The notes under the pieces were generated by a model. It had not been told where the DNA came from and made no database searches. It saw only the letters and a program-made list of their open reading frames with translations. A program made the translations under genes and the position numbers. A stretch of DNA of 31,717 bases. Source: ZC4RG29 sp036273935. GTDB lineage: Bacteria > Bacteroidota > Bacteroidia > Cytophagales > Cyclobacteriaceae. Every line of letters starts with the position of its first letter. Position 1 is the first letter of the stretch. Positions 1-6,993 of this stretch are shown one piece after another. The stretch spans positions 1-31,717 of the forward strand of contig DASUGQ010000339.1 of NCBI GenBank assembly GCA_036273935.1, read 5' to 3'.

Positions 1-996
1 AACGGTTTTGATAATTCTTGCCGCAACTTTATAAGGATCGGCAGCAGAATTCGGGCGCCTGTCTTCCAGGTATCCTTTCCAGCCACGTTCTACAGTAGCA
101 ATGGGTATGCGAATAGATGCACCACGATCGGAAACCCCATAGGTAAAATCATTTATGGAAGCAGTCTCATGCTTACCGGTTAAGCGAAGATGATTGTCTG
201 CACCGTATACGGCGATGTGTTCTTTGATCACCGGACGGAATGCTTCGCATACTTTGGTATAAATTTCTTTACTACCGGCAGTTCTCAGCAAAGTATTGGA
301 GAAATTAGCATGCATACCCGAGCCGTTCCAGTCAAGAGTACCAAGCGGCTTGCAATGCCAGTTTACTGATATGCCGTACTTCTCTGCCACCCTTTCAATA
401 AGGTAGCGGGCTACCCATACCTGGTCACCAGCCGCCTTAGCTCCTTTTGAAAATATTTGAAATTCCCACTGACCAGTTGCCACTTCTGAATTGATCCCTT
501 CAACGTTAATGCCCGCGTCGAGGCAAAGGTCAAGGTGTTCATCGATTATATCCCGGCCGAAAGCGTTCTTCGCGCCAACCGAGCAGTAATAAGGACCTTG
601 GGGTCCTGGGAATCCGTTGGCCGGGAAACCAAGTGGCTTGTTAGTTTCAGGGTTCCATAAGAAATACTCCTGCTCAAAGCCAAACCAGAAATCATTATCA
701 TCGTCATCAATCAGAGCCCGACCATTAGACTCGTGTGGTGTGCCATCGGCATTCAATACCTCGGTCATTACCAGATAACCATTTTTACGGGCAGGATCAG
801 GAAAGAGTGCAACCGGTTTAAGAAGGCAGTCTGATGAACCTCCAGGAGCCTGTTCCGTAGAGCTTCCGTCAAACGACCACATGGGGCAATCTGACAACTT
901 ACCTCCAAAATCAGAAACGATTTTTGTCTTGCTCCGAAGACTTTGAGTTGGCTTGTACCCATCCAACCAGATGTACTCAAGCTTTGTTTTAGCCAT
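1..996 (-). CDS. glnA: Glutamine synthetase, GSII (eukaryote-like) type, partial at 3' end
   Basis: The enzyme condenses ammonium with glutamate using ATP, the main entry of ammonium into metabolism, in the cytoplasm. I translated 332 residues before the window edge. Since GSII proteins are roughly 340-370 residues, probably only the last few are missing. Visible motifs are FDGSST (about 42-47) in the beta-grasp region, the metal-binding FEQEYFLW (107-114), WEFQ (177-180), WNGSGMH (223-229) with the substrate-loop histidine, SDRGASIRIP (289-298) and EDRRPNSAADPY (311-322). The start ATG at 994-996 gives MAKTKLEYIWLDGYKP, a normal GSII N-terminus. It is the third gene of a minus-strand block after amtB and a porin. 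The gap to the porin holds a 14-bp perfect hairpin (1036-1075). The GSII assignment is secure; the exact C-terminus is outside the window. Confidence 0.95.
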   Translation of the reverse strand, partial: MAKTKLEYIWLDGYKPTQSLRSKTKIVSDFGGKLSDCPMWSFDGSSTEQAPGGSSDCLLKPVALFPDPARKNGYLVMTEVLNADGTPHESNGRALIDDDDNDFWFGFEQEYFLWNPETNKPLGFPANGFPGPQGPYYCSVGAKNAFGRDIIDEHLDLCLDAGINVEGINSEVATGQWEFQIFSKGAKAAGDQVWVARYLIERVAEKYGISVNWHCKPLGTLDWNGSGMHANFSNTLLRTAGSKEIYTKVCEAFRPVIKEHIAVYGADNHLRLTGKHETASINDFTYGVSDRGASIRIPIATVERGWKGYLEDRRPNSAADPYKVAARIIKTV

Positions 997-1035
997 AATT
1001 AAAATAGAGAATTTAGATTGTTGAACATTGGGATT

Positions 1036-1075
1036 GATAAACCTTTACCGCCAATATAGAGGGTAAAGGTTTATC
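1036..1075 (-). promoter_or_regulatory. 14-bp perfect hairpin in the glnA leader
   Basis: Arms 1036-1049 (GATAAACCTTTACC) and 1062-1075 (GGTAAAGGTTTATC) are perfectly complementary around a 12-nt loop. The structure sits between the porin stop and the glnA start, about 40 nt before the glnA ATG. On the minus strand the 3' arm is followed by AATCCCAATG, not a U-run, so it does not look like a classical terminator. It could be an mRNA stability or processing element, or a DNA operator. The arms contain AGGTTTA, which resembles motifs upstream of the porin and amtB. Function is unknown. Confidence 0.5.
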
Positions 1076-1118
1076 TCAGAATCAAATTATTAGAATTTTA
1101 ATTTAACCTGATCTTTAA

Positions 1119-2258
1119 TTAAAATTTATAAACTGCAGCGAGGGTGAATGAAGCAAGCATATTGGTAACGTCTTCAAAATCCTTTTTGTAATAAGAATCT
1201 TCTGACGTGCTATCAATTCTGAATTCCGGAATGATGGTAAGATTACCGGTCTTGATGTTGCCAGAAAGCGTCAGGTCAATTACACTTCCGTCCCCTTCAT
1301 CATCAAGTCCAAAAGGAGCAATGTAACCATTTGTTACTTTGAAGTATTCAGCTCTTAAGCCGAGGGCAAAAGTCTCGGAAAGTGTCAGTTTAGGATACAC
1401 GGCAACGCCCATAAATCCTTTGGAATCTTCATCCACATCTTCGATAGCGTCTCCAACCAAAGCTTCGCCTTTATCAACGGTTCTATAGGTGGCGTTAACA
1501 CCGAGATAGAAAATTTCTGACAGATTCCATCCACCGGTTAAATCTACCTGGAAAGTTGAGCCCTCTGAATATCCGTCGTCAAAGCGGTCATAGTTTTCAA
1601 GCTTACCATCCTGATCACCGTATAAGAAATTCAGCCAAACACCTCCGGCATCGCCTGTTTTTCCGATTTGGGCTCCAATGGTATAGGATTTTGCATCGTT
1701 AAACTCAACATAGTCGGTTGGATTCATGATGGCCAACTTTCCGACAAGACCACCACCAAAATCGAAATCAGCCCTCAAACCCGTGTGATTGAAGGGTCCC
1801 CATGAGAACATGTACGAAGTAGAATAATTGAAATTCACTGCAGGTGAAATTACTTCGTAACCAACAAACGTATTGAATTGACCTAAATTAAGGGTGACCG
1901 CATCACTCAACTTGAGATAAGCGAACAATTGATTTACGATTCTTTGACTGGTGTATTGATTCGTAAACACGGCGTCGTAACCCCTTGGGCCAAATACCAG
2001 GTCAGCGGTAAAACCGACCTTCTCACCCGAGTAAGAGCCAATGAGGTTTGCCATGCCAAGTCCGAAGCCCCTCAAGTTAGCAAAAGAGGTACCTGGCGCA
2101 TCAGTTTCAGAACCTAGTGATGAGTGGAAATAGGTATCAATGGAACCTGATAGCGTGAAAGTTGGAGCCTCCTCTTCGGTGGCTTCGTCTTGTGCAAATG
2201 CGATGGGGCTGTACAGCAATCCAATAAACATCATGAATAGTAGTGCTTTGATTTTCAT
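1119..2258 (-). CDS. Outer-membrane beta-barrel porin (BBP2/OmpL-like)
   Basis: A 379-residue protein with a clear signal peptide (MKIKALLFMMFIGLLYSPIAFAQ). After a short acidic stretch it is almost entirely alternating beta-strand sequence rich in aromatic residues and glycine. It starts with FTLSGSIDTYFHSS and ends in a terminal phenylalanine (AAVYKF), as outer-membrane barrels do. The N-terminal pattern and length fit the putative beta-barrel porin-2 family that is frequent in Bacteroidota; the family call is from memory of its style, not a search. It lies 102 nt downstream of amtB and 122 nt upstream of glnA on the same strand. A plausible but inferred role is outer-membrane passage for ammonium or small nitrogen compounds. 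Its leader shares three short motifs with the amtB leader. Confidence 0.8.
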   Translation of the reverse strand: MKIKALLFMMFIGLLYSPIAFAQDEATEEEAPTFTLSGSIDTYFHSSLGSETDAPGTSFANLRGFGLGMANLIGSYSGEKVGFTADLVFGPRGYDAVFTNQYTSQRIVNQLFAYLKLSDAVTLNLGQFNTFVGYEVISPAVNFNYSTSYMFSWGPFNHTGLRADFDFGGGLVGKLAIMNPTDYVEFNDAKSYTIGAQIGKTGDAGGVWLNFLYGDQDGKLENYDRFDDGYSEGSTFQVDLTGGWNLSEIFYLGVNATYRTVDKGEALVGDAIEDVDEDSKGFMGVAVYPKLTLSETFALGLRAEYFKVTNGYIAPFGLDDEGDGSVIDLTLSGNIKTGNLTIIPEFRIDSTSEDSYYKKDFEDVTNMLASFTLAAVYKF

Positions 2259-2266
2259 AGTGTGTT

Positions 2267-2326
2267 TTTTAAGGTTTAATCGATTAGTTGGTTTGAGAGA
2301 TTAGGTTTAAGTAGGTTAGGTTTAGG
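2267..2326 (-). promoter_or_regulatory. Repeat-bearing leader of the porin gene
   Basis: Three motifs, written on the plus strand, occur here in order away from the porin ATG: TTTTAAGGTTT (2267-2277), AGGTTTAAG (2303-2311) and GGTTAGGTTTAGG (2314-2326). The same three occur exactly, in the same order, upstream of amtB (3711-3721, 3730-3738, 3809-3821). This suggests a shared regulatory signal or a duplicated leader segment. No known regulator site is recognised. Confidence 0.4.
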
Positions 2327-2352
2327 CATGCCGGGTGATTGGACCCGGCATG
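2327..2352 (-). terminator. Hairpin directly after amtB (possible terminator or processing site)
   Basis: Perfect 10-bp stem CATGCCGGGT / ACCCGGCATG (2327-2336 and 2343-2352) with a 6-nt loop, starting 8 nt after the amtB stop codon. An A/T-rich stretch precedes it on the minus strand, but no U-run follows. It may therefore be a weak terminator or a differential-stability hairpin separating amtB from the porin message. Confidence 0.5.
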
Positions 2353-2360
2353 AAATATTT

Positions 2361-3698
2361 TTATTTTGATGGAAAAGTTGAATAGTCCACAGGATAAAGA
2401 TTCTCACCATGTTGACTGAAGTCGGAACCCAACACTTTTTCCTTGGCATCAACACTTAATGGTGAAATGAGATCGGTGATTTTAAGGATGATCATTGATC
2501 CAACGAAAGTGTATCCGATCACAATCACCAGGGCCTTCATGTGGACGAGGAACAAAGCTGTCTCGCCGTAAAAGAGCCCGTTGCCTGTCGTGTTTGCTCC
2601 ATTAACGGCTGTGTGTGCGAGCAATCCTGTCATCACCATTCCGACGGCTCCACCAATTCCGTGACAGGGGAATACATCAAGGGTATCTTCCAATGAAGTT
2701 TTGGATTTCCAATGCACCACAAGGTTGCTGATCAACGCGGCCACTGTTCCAATGAAAATACTGGACGGAATGGTTACAAAACCTGCAGCAGGCGTTATGG
2801 CTACAAGCCCAACAACAGCGCCAATACAAAATCCTAACGCAGAAGGTTTTTTACCGCGAACGCTGTCCCAGAGAATCCAACAAAGGCCGGCTGCGGCTGA
2901 GGCAGTGTTTGTCGTCGCAAAAGCAGATGCCGCAAGGGGTCCGGCACTCAATGCGCTTCCTGCATTGAAACCAAACCATCCAAACCAAAGCAAGCCGGTT
3001 CCCAGTAAAACGAAGGGAATATTTGCCGGGGAAATATGTTGCCTTTCTTCAGATTTGTTTCTCAGGTAGATGGCTGCTGCCAAAGCGGCAAAGCCGGCAG
3101 ACATGTGAACAACTGTTCCACCGGCAAAATCAAGAACACCCATTTTAAACAAGAAGCCGTCTGAGTGCCATGTCCAATGCGCTAGTGGTGCATAGATGAA
3201 TATGGAGAAGAGAACGATAAAAATTATGTACGATTTGAATCGAATCCGTTCTGCGAAAGTACCCGTGATCAATGCAGGTGTTATGATGGCAAACTTCAGC
3301 TGAAAGAATGCGAATAACACGAGAGGAATAGTTCCCCACGCCGGAGCATCAAGGACGTTTTGAAACATGAAATAAGTGGAAGGACTTCCAACTATTCCGC
3401 CAATATCATCACCGAAAGCGAGGCTGAATCCTACCACAATCCATACTACACTAATTACACCCATGGCGACGAAACTCTGGAGCATAGTGGATATGATGTT
3501 TTTGGTGTCGATCATTCCACCATAGAAAAATGCTAACCCAGGAGTCATTAATAATACAAGGGCCGTGGCGGCGAGCATCCATGCGGTGTCGCCCGAGTCA
3601 ATGCCCTCCGTGTTAATCGTCGCAGGAACCGCTGGCATAAACACCGCCAGAAGACTGATTCCTACTAATACAGCAAAGAAGATGATTGATTTTTTCAT
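2361..3698 (-). CDS. amtB: Ammonium transporter
   Basis: A 445-residue inner-membrane protein of the Amt/Rh family conducting ammonium into the cytoplasm. A cleavable or hydrophobic N-terminal segment (1-26) is followed by about eleven membrane helices. Signature stretches are MTPGLAFFYGGM (51-62), the ammonium-recruiting Asp in GVLDFAGGTVVHMSAG (D190), and the pore twin histidines H198 and H346 (FPCHGIGGAVG). The length is typical. No GlnK/PII gene adjoins it in the window, unlike the glnK-amtB pair of many bacteria. Instead a porin and glnA follow. The upstream 449-bp region holds repeated AGGTT-type motifs, suggesting nitrogen control. Identification is secure. Confidence 0.96.
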   Translation of the reverse strand: MKKSIIFFAVLVGISLLAVFMPAVPATINTEGIDSGDTAWMLAATALVLLMTPGLAFFYGGMIDTKNIISTMLQSFVAMGVISVVWIVVGFSLAFGDDIGGIVGSPSTYFMFQNVLDAPAWGTIPLVLFAFFQLKFAIITPALITGTFAERIRFKSYIIFIVLFSIFIYAPLAHWTWHSDGFLFKMGVLDFAGGTVVHMSAGFAALAAAIYLRNKSEERQHISPANIPFVLLGTGLLWFGWFGFNAGSALSAGPLAASAFATTNTASAAAGLCWILWDSVRGKKPSALGFCIGAVVGLVAITPAAGFVTIPSSIFIGTVAALISNLVVHWKSKTSLEDTLDVFPCHGIGGAVGMVMTGLLAHTAVNGANTTGNGLFYGETALFLVHMKALVIVIGYTFVGSMIILKITDLISPLSVDAKEKVLGSDFSQHGENLYPVDYSTFPSK

Positions 3699-4147
3699 TC
3701 AAGTTTGACGTTTTAAGGTTTTTCAGATAAGGTTTAAGTCGTTTGGAGGGGTCTTCTCTTTCAGCTCGAACTCGTCTTTTTTTGGTAATTATCTATTCAT
3801 AGATAAGCGGTTAGGTTTAGGATTTATGCTCTTTGATTTTTATCAAATTTTTAGAGTTTAGGGTTAAAAACGAACCTATTTTTAATAAAAATTTACGAAA
3901 TCGTTTTAGGTAGGTTAAATTTTCAACCTATACATGATAAAAATCATAATTTTTTAACTTTTGATACTTATTGTTGAACTTGCGCAACGCAGTTCAATTT
4001 CATATTTGGCCAGAAAGATCATGTGCCATATAAAATTTGGCAAGAGAGCGCTTCGCTTCAGTAATTAATTGTAACGAAAAGGCTCCTGATGGTAAGGTTC
4101 AGCGCTATATCAATTGAAAATCCGGGTGCCCAGAGTGCAGTGAAGTA
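3699..4147. promoter_or_regulatory. 449-bp intergenic region upstream of amtB
   Basis: This very A/T-rich spacer contains no convincing ORF. Near amtB it carries the three motifs shared with the porin leader (3711-3721, 3730-3738, 3809-3821). Further out it holds an inverted repeat TAGGTT-N8-AACCTA (about 3911-3930) and a bulged hairpin at 3974-3997. It must contain the amtB promoter; no exact TAnnTTTG element was found. A TGGCAC box on the minus strand near 4030 lacks the matching TTGC of a sigma-54 promoter. Confidence 0.45.
3974..3997. other. Bulged hairpin downstream of asnB
   Basis: Arms TTGAACT(T)GCG and CGCAGTTCAA form a 10-bp stem with one bulged T and a 3-nt CAA loop. It lies about 150 nt beyond the asnB stop codon. 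No U-run follows on the minus strand, so a terminator role for asnB is only possible. Confidence 0.3.
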
Positions 4148-6046
4148 TTAGGAAATGTTCTTTTTCCACCAGGATTGGAAAACGATAAGGCCCCAAATCC
4201 TCGCGTGAATATCACCCGGATTGGCAGAAAATAGTCTGCGCCGCAGTTTTTTGACTTCTGCCGGGTTGAATATCCCCTGCTCTTGAATGAGTTTGTCGCT
4301 TAATAAATCATCCAGGATCATTGTCTTCATTTCGTTGCGAAACCATTTCAGCAAGGGAACTTCAAATCCTTTTTTCGGCCGGTTGTATAGTTGATGGGGA
4401 AGTATATCGCGAAAGGCGTCTTGTAAAATTCGTTTTCGGAGCTTCTTATTGATTTTAAAATCACCGGGCAAACCGAAGATGAAATTCACGAGTTCATAAT
4501 CAAGAAAAGGTGTTCGTACCTCGAGGCTATTCGCCATGCTCATCAGATCAACCTTGGCAAGCATGTCGTTCGGGAGCACGACGGTAGTATCTGTCAACAA
4601 CAGATCGTTGATGTCGCTTTCGGGTGAAAGAAATTGGAGGAGTTTTTTCTTGCGAGCGAGGTACTCCTCATGTAGAACTTTTTCGCGAGATGATTCATTC
4701 AGTAAAGTCAATGCGGCAGGTTCGTCAACGTATCCCGCCCAGCGCCAGTAGCGATCCGGTAATTCTAATTTCATTCCTTCATTGAAACGAATCGCCTGTC
4801 TGACTTTGTTGGAAAACGGATTGTTCCTCGACTGGGGTATGAATCGCATCAATGGTGAGATATATCCCGGGAGTTTCTCTTTCCATCCCGGTTTGAGCGA
4901 ACGAAGAAATGCTGAGTGCTTGTTATATCCCGCCAGCAACTCATCAGCTCCATCTCCTGACAATGCCACCGTCGCGTGCTTCCGCGTCTCCTTACTTAAT
5001 ATATAGACGGCAATGGCTGAGGAGTCCGCAAATGGTTCATCGATGTAATTTAAAATACTGTGCAGGTGACTATAAAGGTCCTCATTTGAAAGGGAGAAAA
5101 CAGTATGGTCCGTTTTAAAATGCCGGGCAATAAGCTGCGCATATTCAGTTTCGTCAAAAAACTTTTCATCCCGATAACCGATGGAGAACGTGTGAAGGTC
5201 AGGTTTGTGTTTGCTTGCTAAGGCAGTGATGACGGAAGAGTCTATTCCTCCGCTTAAGAAAGCGCCGAGAGGAACGTCCGATATTAGTCTTCGCTGCACA
5301 GACTTATCGAGGAGATCTTTTAGTTTCTCTTTTGCGTCATCATAGCTACCGGAGTCGGGAACTCCTTTTTGAAGCGGGATCTCATAATAAGCTTCTTCCT
5401 TTACTTTCTGATAGGATATTTTCAGGTAATGTCCCGGGAGTAATTTTTTTACGTTCTTAAAAATTGTGACCGGTGCCGGAATGTAGTTCAATTGGAGAAA
5501 CGTATAAAGAGAAGTGTAGTCAAGGTCTTTTTCTATCCCGTACTTAAGGATCGATTTCATCTCTGAGGCAAAGATGAATTTGTCTTCATCAAACACATAA
5601 AGGAGAGGTTTTACACCGTAGCGATCACGTGCCACGAAAAAACTCTGTTCAGTTTTGTCGTAAATGCAGAAAGAAAAAAATCCGTTAAGTTTATTCAGGC
5701 ATTGTTCTTTCTCTTTGATATAGAGTCTCAATAAAACCTCAGTATCGCTATTCGAATGAAAGGTTACTCCGCTGTCAATCAATTTTAGTTTTAAGTCCTG
5801 GTAGTTAAAGATCTCGCCATTGTAAACAATACAGTAACGACCGCTGTCATCCCACATGGGCTGATTGCCAGCCGCGCTCGTATCGATAATGGAAAGTCGT
5901 CGATGTCCCAGTCCAACCCATTCGTCGATATAAATGTCTTGAAAATCGGGCCCCCGTTTTTCGAGCGCCATCGTGGCTGCCGTGACATGAATCTTGTTAA
6001 ACTTGCCAACGAGGTTGAAAGCGAAAATGCCGGTAATACCACACAT
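4148..6046 (-). CDS. asnB: Asparagine synthetase B, glutamine-hydrolysing
   Basis: A 632-residue cytoplasmic enzyme making asparagine from aspartate, ATP and glutamine-derived ammonia. The N-terminal class II glutaminase domain begins MCGITGIF with nucleophile Cys2 exposed after Met removal. It continues through RGPD (31-34), LGHRRLSIID (46-55) and YNGEIFNY (75-82). The synthetase domain starts near 240 with the PP-loop SGGIDSS (265-271). Later come SGDGADELLAGYNKH and the EVRTPFLDYELV motif. Length is typical of AsnB. The MCGITG start fixes the initiation codon. It stands alone on the minus strand. Closely related amidotransferases in polysaccharide clusters look similar, but no such neighbours exist here, so a biosynthetic role is most likely. 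Confidence 0.93.
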   Translation of the reverse strand: MCGITGIFAFNLVGKFNKIHVTAATMALEKRGPDFQDIYIDEWVGLGHRRLSIIDTSAAGNQPMWDDSGRYCIVYNGEIFNYQDLKLKLIDSGVTFHSNSDTEVLLRLYIKEKEQCLNKLNGFFSFCIYDKTEQSFFVARDRYGVKPLLYVFDEDKFIFASEMKSILKYGIEKDLDYTSLYTFLQLNYIPAPVTIFKNVKKLLPGHYLKISYQKVKEEAYYEIPLQKGVPDSGSYDDAKEKLKDLLDKSVQRRLISDVPLGAFLSGGIDSSVITALASKHKPDLHTFSIGYRDEKFFDETEYAQLIARHFKTDHTVFSLSNEDLYSHLHSILNYIDEPFADSSAIAVYILSKETRKHATVALSGDGADELLAGYNKHSAFLRSLKPGWKEKLPGYISPLMRFIPQSRNNPFSNKVRQAIRFNEGMKLELPDRYWRWAGYVDEPAALTLLNESSREKVLHEEYLARKKKLLQFLSPESDINDLLLTDTTVVLPNDMLAKVDLMSMANSLEVRTPFLDYELVNFIFGLPGDFKINKKLRKRILQDAFRDILPHQLYNRPKKGFEVPLLKWFRNEMKTMILDDLLSDKLIQEQGIFNPAEVKKLRRRLFSANPGDIHARIWGLIVFQSWWKKNIS

Positions 6047-6228
6047 GGATTAATCAATTACCTTAACAAAGGGCCAATGTGCAGATTTTCCTGAAAATAA
6101 AACCGCAATGGTACAGTTAAAAGTAGCTATTAAGTGTATTTAGAAATTATCGGACACCGTGATCCGAAAATCAGGAACGTTGTGTCGAAGGAGGAGAGGA
6201 TTATTAGTTGTGTTCCTTCGGAAGGCAG

Positions 6229-6262
6229 GTTTAATTTTTTTAAGAAAATGCTTTTCCCTGAC
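6229..6262 (-). pseudogene. Remnant of a second GIY-YIG gene (3' end only)
   Basis: On the minus strand this segment reads as QVREKHFLKKI. That parallels the C-terminal TGQGKHSLKK of the intact GIY-YIG gene at 6409-6639, with similar DNA (AGGGAAA-GCATT-CTTAAAAAAAT pattern). The rest of that copy is absent. It follows the tRNA-Leu remnant just as the intact gene follows the intact tRNA, so the pair looks like a deleted duplicate of the tRNA/GIY-YIG unit. Confidence 0.55.
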
Positions 6263-6272
6263 CTGATAATAG

Positions 6273-6362
6273 TGCCGAAGGTGGGACTCGAACCTGCCTG
6301 CCGAGCCAAGGCCGCCGCGTGGCAGGCAGGCCCACATGTCTTGCGACATACGTCACCTGAAT
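6273..6362 (-). pseudogene. tRNA-Leu 3'-half remnant, interrupted by a palindrome
   Basis: Positions 6273-6292 and 6331 to about 6360 repeat the 3' half of tRNA-Leu(CAG) at 6653-6734. The match runs from the anticodon loop through the variable arm, T arm and acceptor. It is exact from the acceptor to the variable arm apart from the 38-bp insertion and diverges within the anticodon region. The 5' half is missing, so this cannot be a functional tRNA. It looks like an attachment-site-like duplication or a decayed tandem copy. Confidence 0.75.
6293..6330. repeat. 38-bp palindromic insertion in the tRNA remnant
   Basis: CCTGCCTGCC (6293-6302) and GGCAGGCAGG (6321-6330) are perfect inverted repeats enclosing an 18-nt GC-rich centre. 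Removing the 38 bp restores the tRNA T arm exactly (CGAA joined to CCCACATG), so this is a clean insertion into the tRNA-derived sequence. It resembles a short GC-rich palindromic repeat of the REP kind. Copy number elsewhere cannot be judged; no second full copy is in the window. Confidence 0.7.
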
Positions 6363-6408
6363 AAGGGATCATGTTGTTGTTAATCGGGTTGGCCTGAAAT
6401 ACGGGTCT

Positions 6409-6639
6409 TTATTTTTTTAAGGAATGCTTTCCCTGGCCGGTCTTTAGAAACTTCTCCCTTACCCTTGCCTCAATACGAGTTGGGTACGATTCAACTATCA
6501 AGACTTGAAATGGCCGGTAAGGTTTGGTGGTCTTGTTATAGCCATTATTATGCTGAAGAAATCTTCGATCAAAGTTATCGGTCAGTCCAACATAAATGTA
6601 TGAACGAATCCGACTAGAAATTGCGTAAACAAAGAACAT
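6409..6639 (-). CDS. Small GIY-YIG domain endonuclease
   Basis: A 76-residue single-domain protein. FFVYAI (2-7) supplies the GIY element, YIYVGLT (15-21) the YIG element, DRRFLQHN the conserved Arg region and IEARVREK the catalytic Glu helix, so the nuclease core looks intact. I chose the ATG at 6637-6639 because the longer reading frame would run back into the tRNA gene. Small stand-alone GIY-YIG proteins of this size (UvrC-N-like, UPF0213-like) are common in Bacteroidota; some GIY-YIG proteins are homing nucleases. It begins 13 nt after tRNA-Leu(CAG), and a tRNA 3'-half copy follows its stop, suggesting a mobile or formerly mobile unit. Its true substrate is unknown. Confidence 0.85.
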   Translation of the reverse strand: MFFVYAISSRIRSYIYVGLTDNFDRRFLQHNNGYNKTTKPYRPFQVLIVESYPTRIEARVREKFLKTGQGKHSLKK

Positions 6640-6652
6640 AAGATGATCATTG

Positions 6653-6734
6653 TGCCGAAGGTGGGACTCGAACCCACATGTCTTGCGACACACGCCCCTG
6701 AAACGTGCGTGTCTACCAATTTCACCACTTCGGC
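6653..6734 (-). tRNA. tRNA-Leu(CAG)
   Basis: The minus strand folds as a class II tRNA with acceptor GCCGAAG/CTTCGGC. The D arm contains AATTGGTAGA. The anticodon stem CACGT/GCGTG encloses the loop TTCAGGG (anticodon CAG), followed by a long variable arm and a T arm with GGTTCGAGTCCC. Discriminator A is followed by CA, so the CCA end is not encoded. It is the second of two tandem leucine tRNAs, with a GIY-YIG gene 13 nt downstream. Confidence 0.95.
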
Positions 6735-6746
6735 GGCGGAATAATT

Positions 6747-6792
6747 AAAAGTTAGTAGTTAACAGAATGCATTTCCCCATTTAACTACTAAC
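6747..6792 (-). terminator. Hairpin with U-rich tail between the two tRNA-Leu genes
   Basis: Arms 6751-6762 (GTTAGTAGTTAA) and 6781-6792 (TTAACTACTAAC) form a perfect 12-bp stem with an 18-nt loop. On the minus strand the structure is followed by TTTTAATTATT, 13 nt before mature tRNA-Leu(CAG). It could terminate or attenuate the tRNA-Leu(GAG) transcript, or act as a processing hairpin in a joint precursor. The stem is A/T-rich. Confidence 0.45.
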
Positions 6793-6816
6793 CAATAACG
6801 ATTAACCAAATCAAGG

Positions 6817-6900
6817 TGCCCAGGACTGGACTCGAACCAGCACACCGGTAAAGGCACTACCCCCTCAAAGTAGCGTGTCTACCAATTTCACCACCTGGGC
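6817..6900 (-). tRNA. tRNA-Leu(GAG)
   Basis: Class II tRNA on the minus strand: acceptor GCCCAGG/CCTGGGC and the same D arm as its neighbour (AATTGGTAGACAC). The anticodon stem CTACT/GGTAG holds the loop TTGAGGG (anticodon GAG), with a long variable arm and a T arm with GGTTCGAGTCC. Discriminator A is followed by CC then T, so no complete CCA is encoded. A Bacteroidota-type promoter lies about 53-85 nt upstream. Confidence 0.95.
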
Positions 6901-6952
6901 AAGGACATTGTGTGTGAGTGAGAGAGTGTGTGCGTCTTGAATTCAAGGGCGA

Positions 6953-6985
6953 CAAAAGTAAGAAGCTTTGGAGATTTTAACAAAA
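6953..6985 (-). promoter_or_regulatory. Bacteroidota-type promoter for the tRNA-Leu pair
   Basis: On the minus strand TACTTTTG (6953-6960) matches the TAnnTTTG -7 element. TTTTG at 6981-6985 matches the -33 element with a 20-nt spacer. Transcription would start near 6945, just upstream of tRNA-Leu(GAG). A 12-bp palindrome CTTGAATTCAAG (6936-6947) and a GT/GA-rich simple stretch (6908-6931) follow before the tRNA. Confidence 0.55.
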
Positions 6986-6993
6986 GGGCTGCT

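Noticed and set aside
2701..3069. Plus-strand ORF of 122 codons inside amtB
   Set aside because: It is antisense to a strongly conserved membrane protein and has no independent support.
4012..4040. TGGCAC box on the minus strand upstream of amtB as a sigma-54 promoter
   Set aside because: The -24 half matches, but the TTGC expected ten bases on reads CTTT, and the site is more than 300 nt from the amtB start.
6130..6372. Short ORFs on both strands over the tRNA remnant
   Set aside because: They are translations of tRNA-derived and palindromic sequence with no protein signature.
6640..6693. N-terminal extension of the GIY-YIG protein
   Set aside because: It would be translated from the 3' part of tRNA-Leu(CAG), which is a mature RNA gene.
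6908..6931. GT/GA-rich simple repeat as a phase-variable tract
   Set aside because: It is irregular, lies in the 5' leader of a tRNA, and no coding frame depends on its length.
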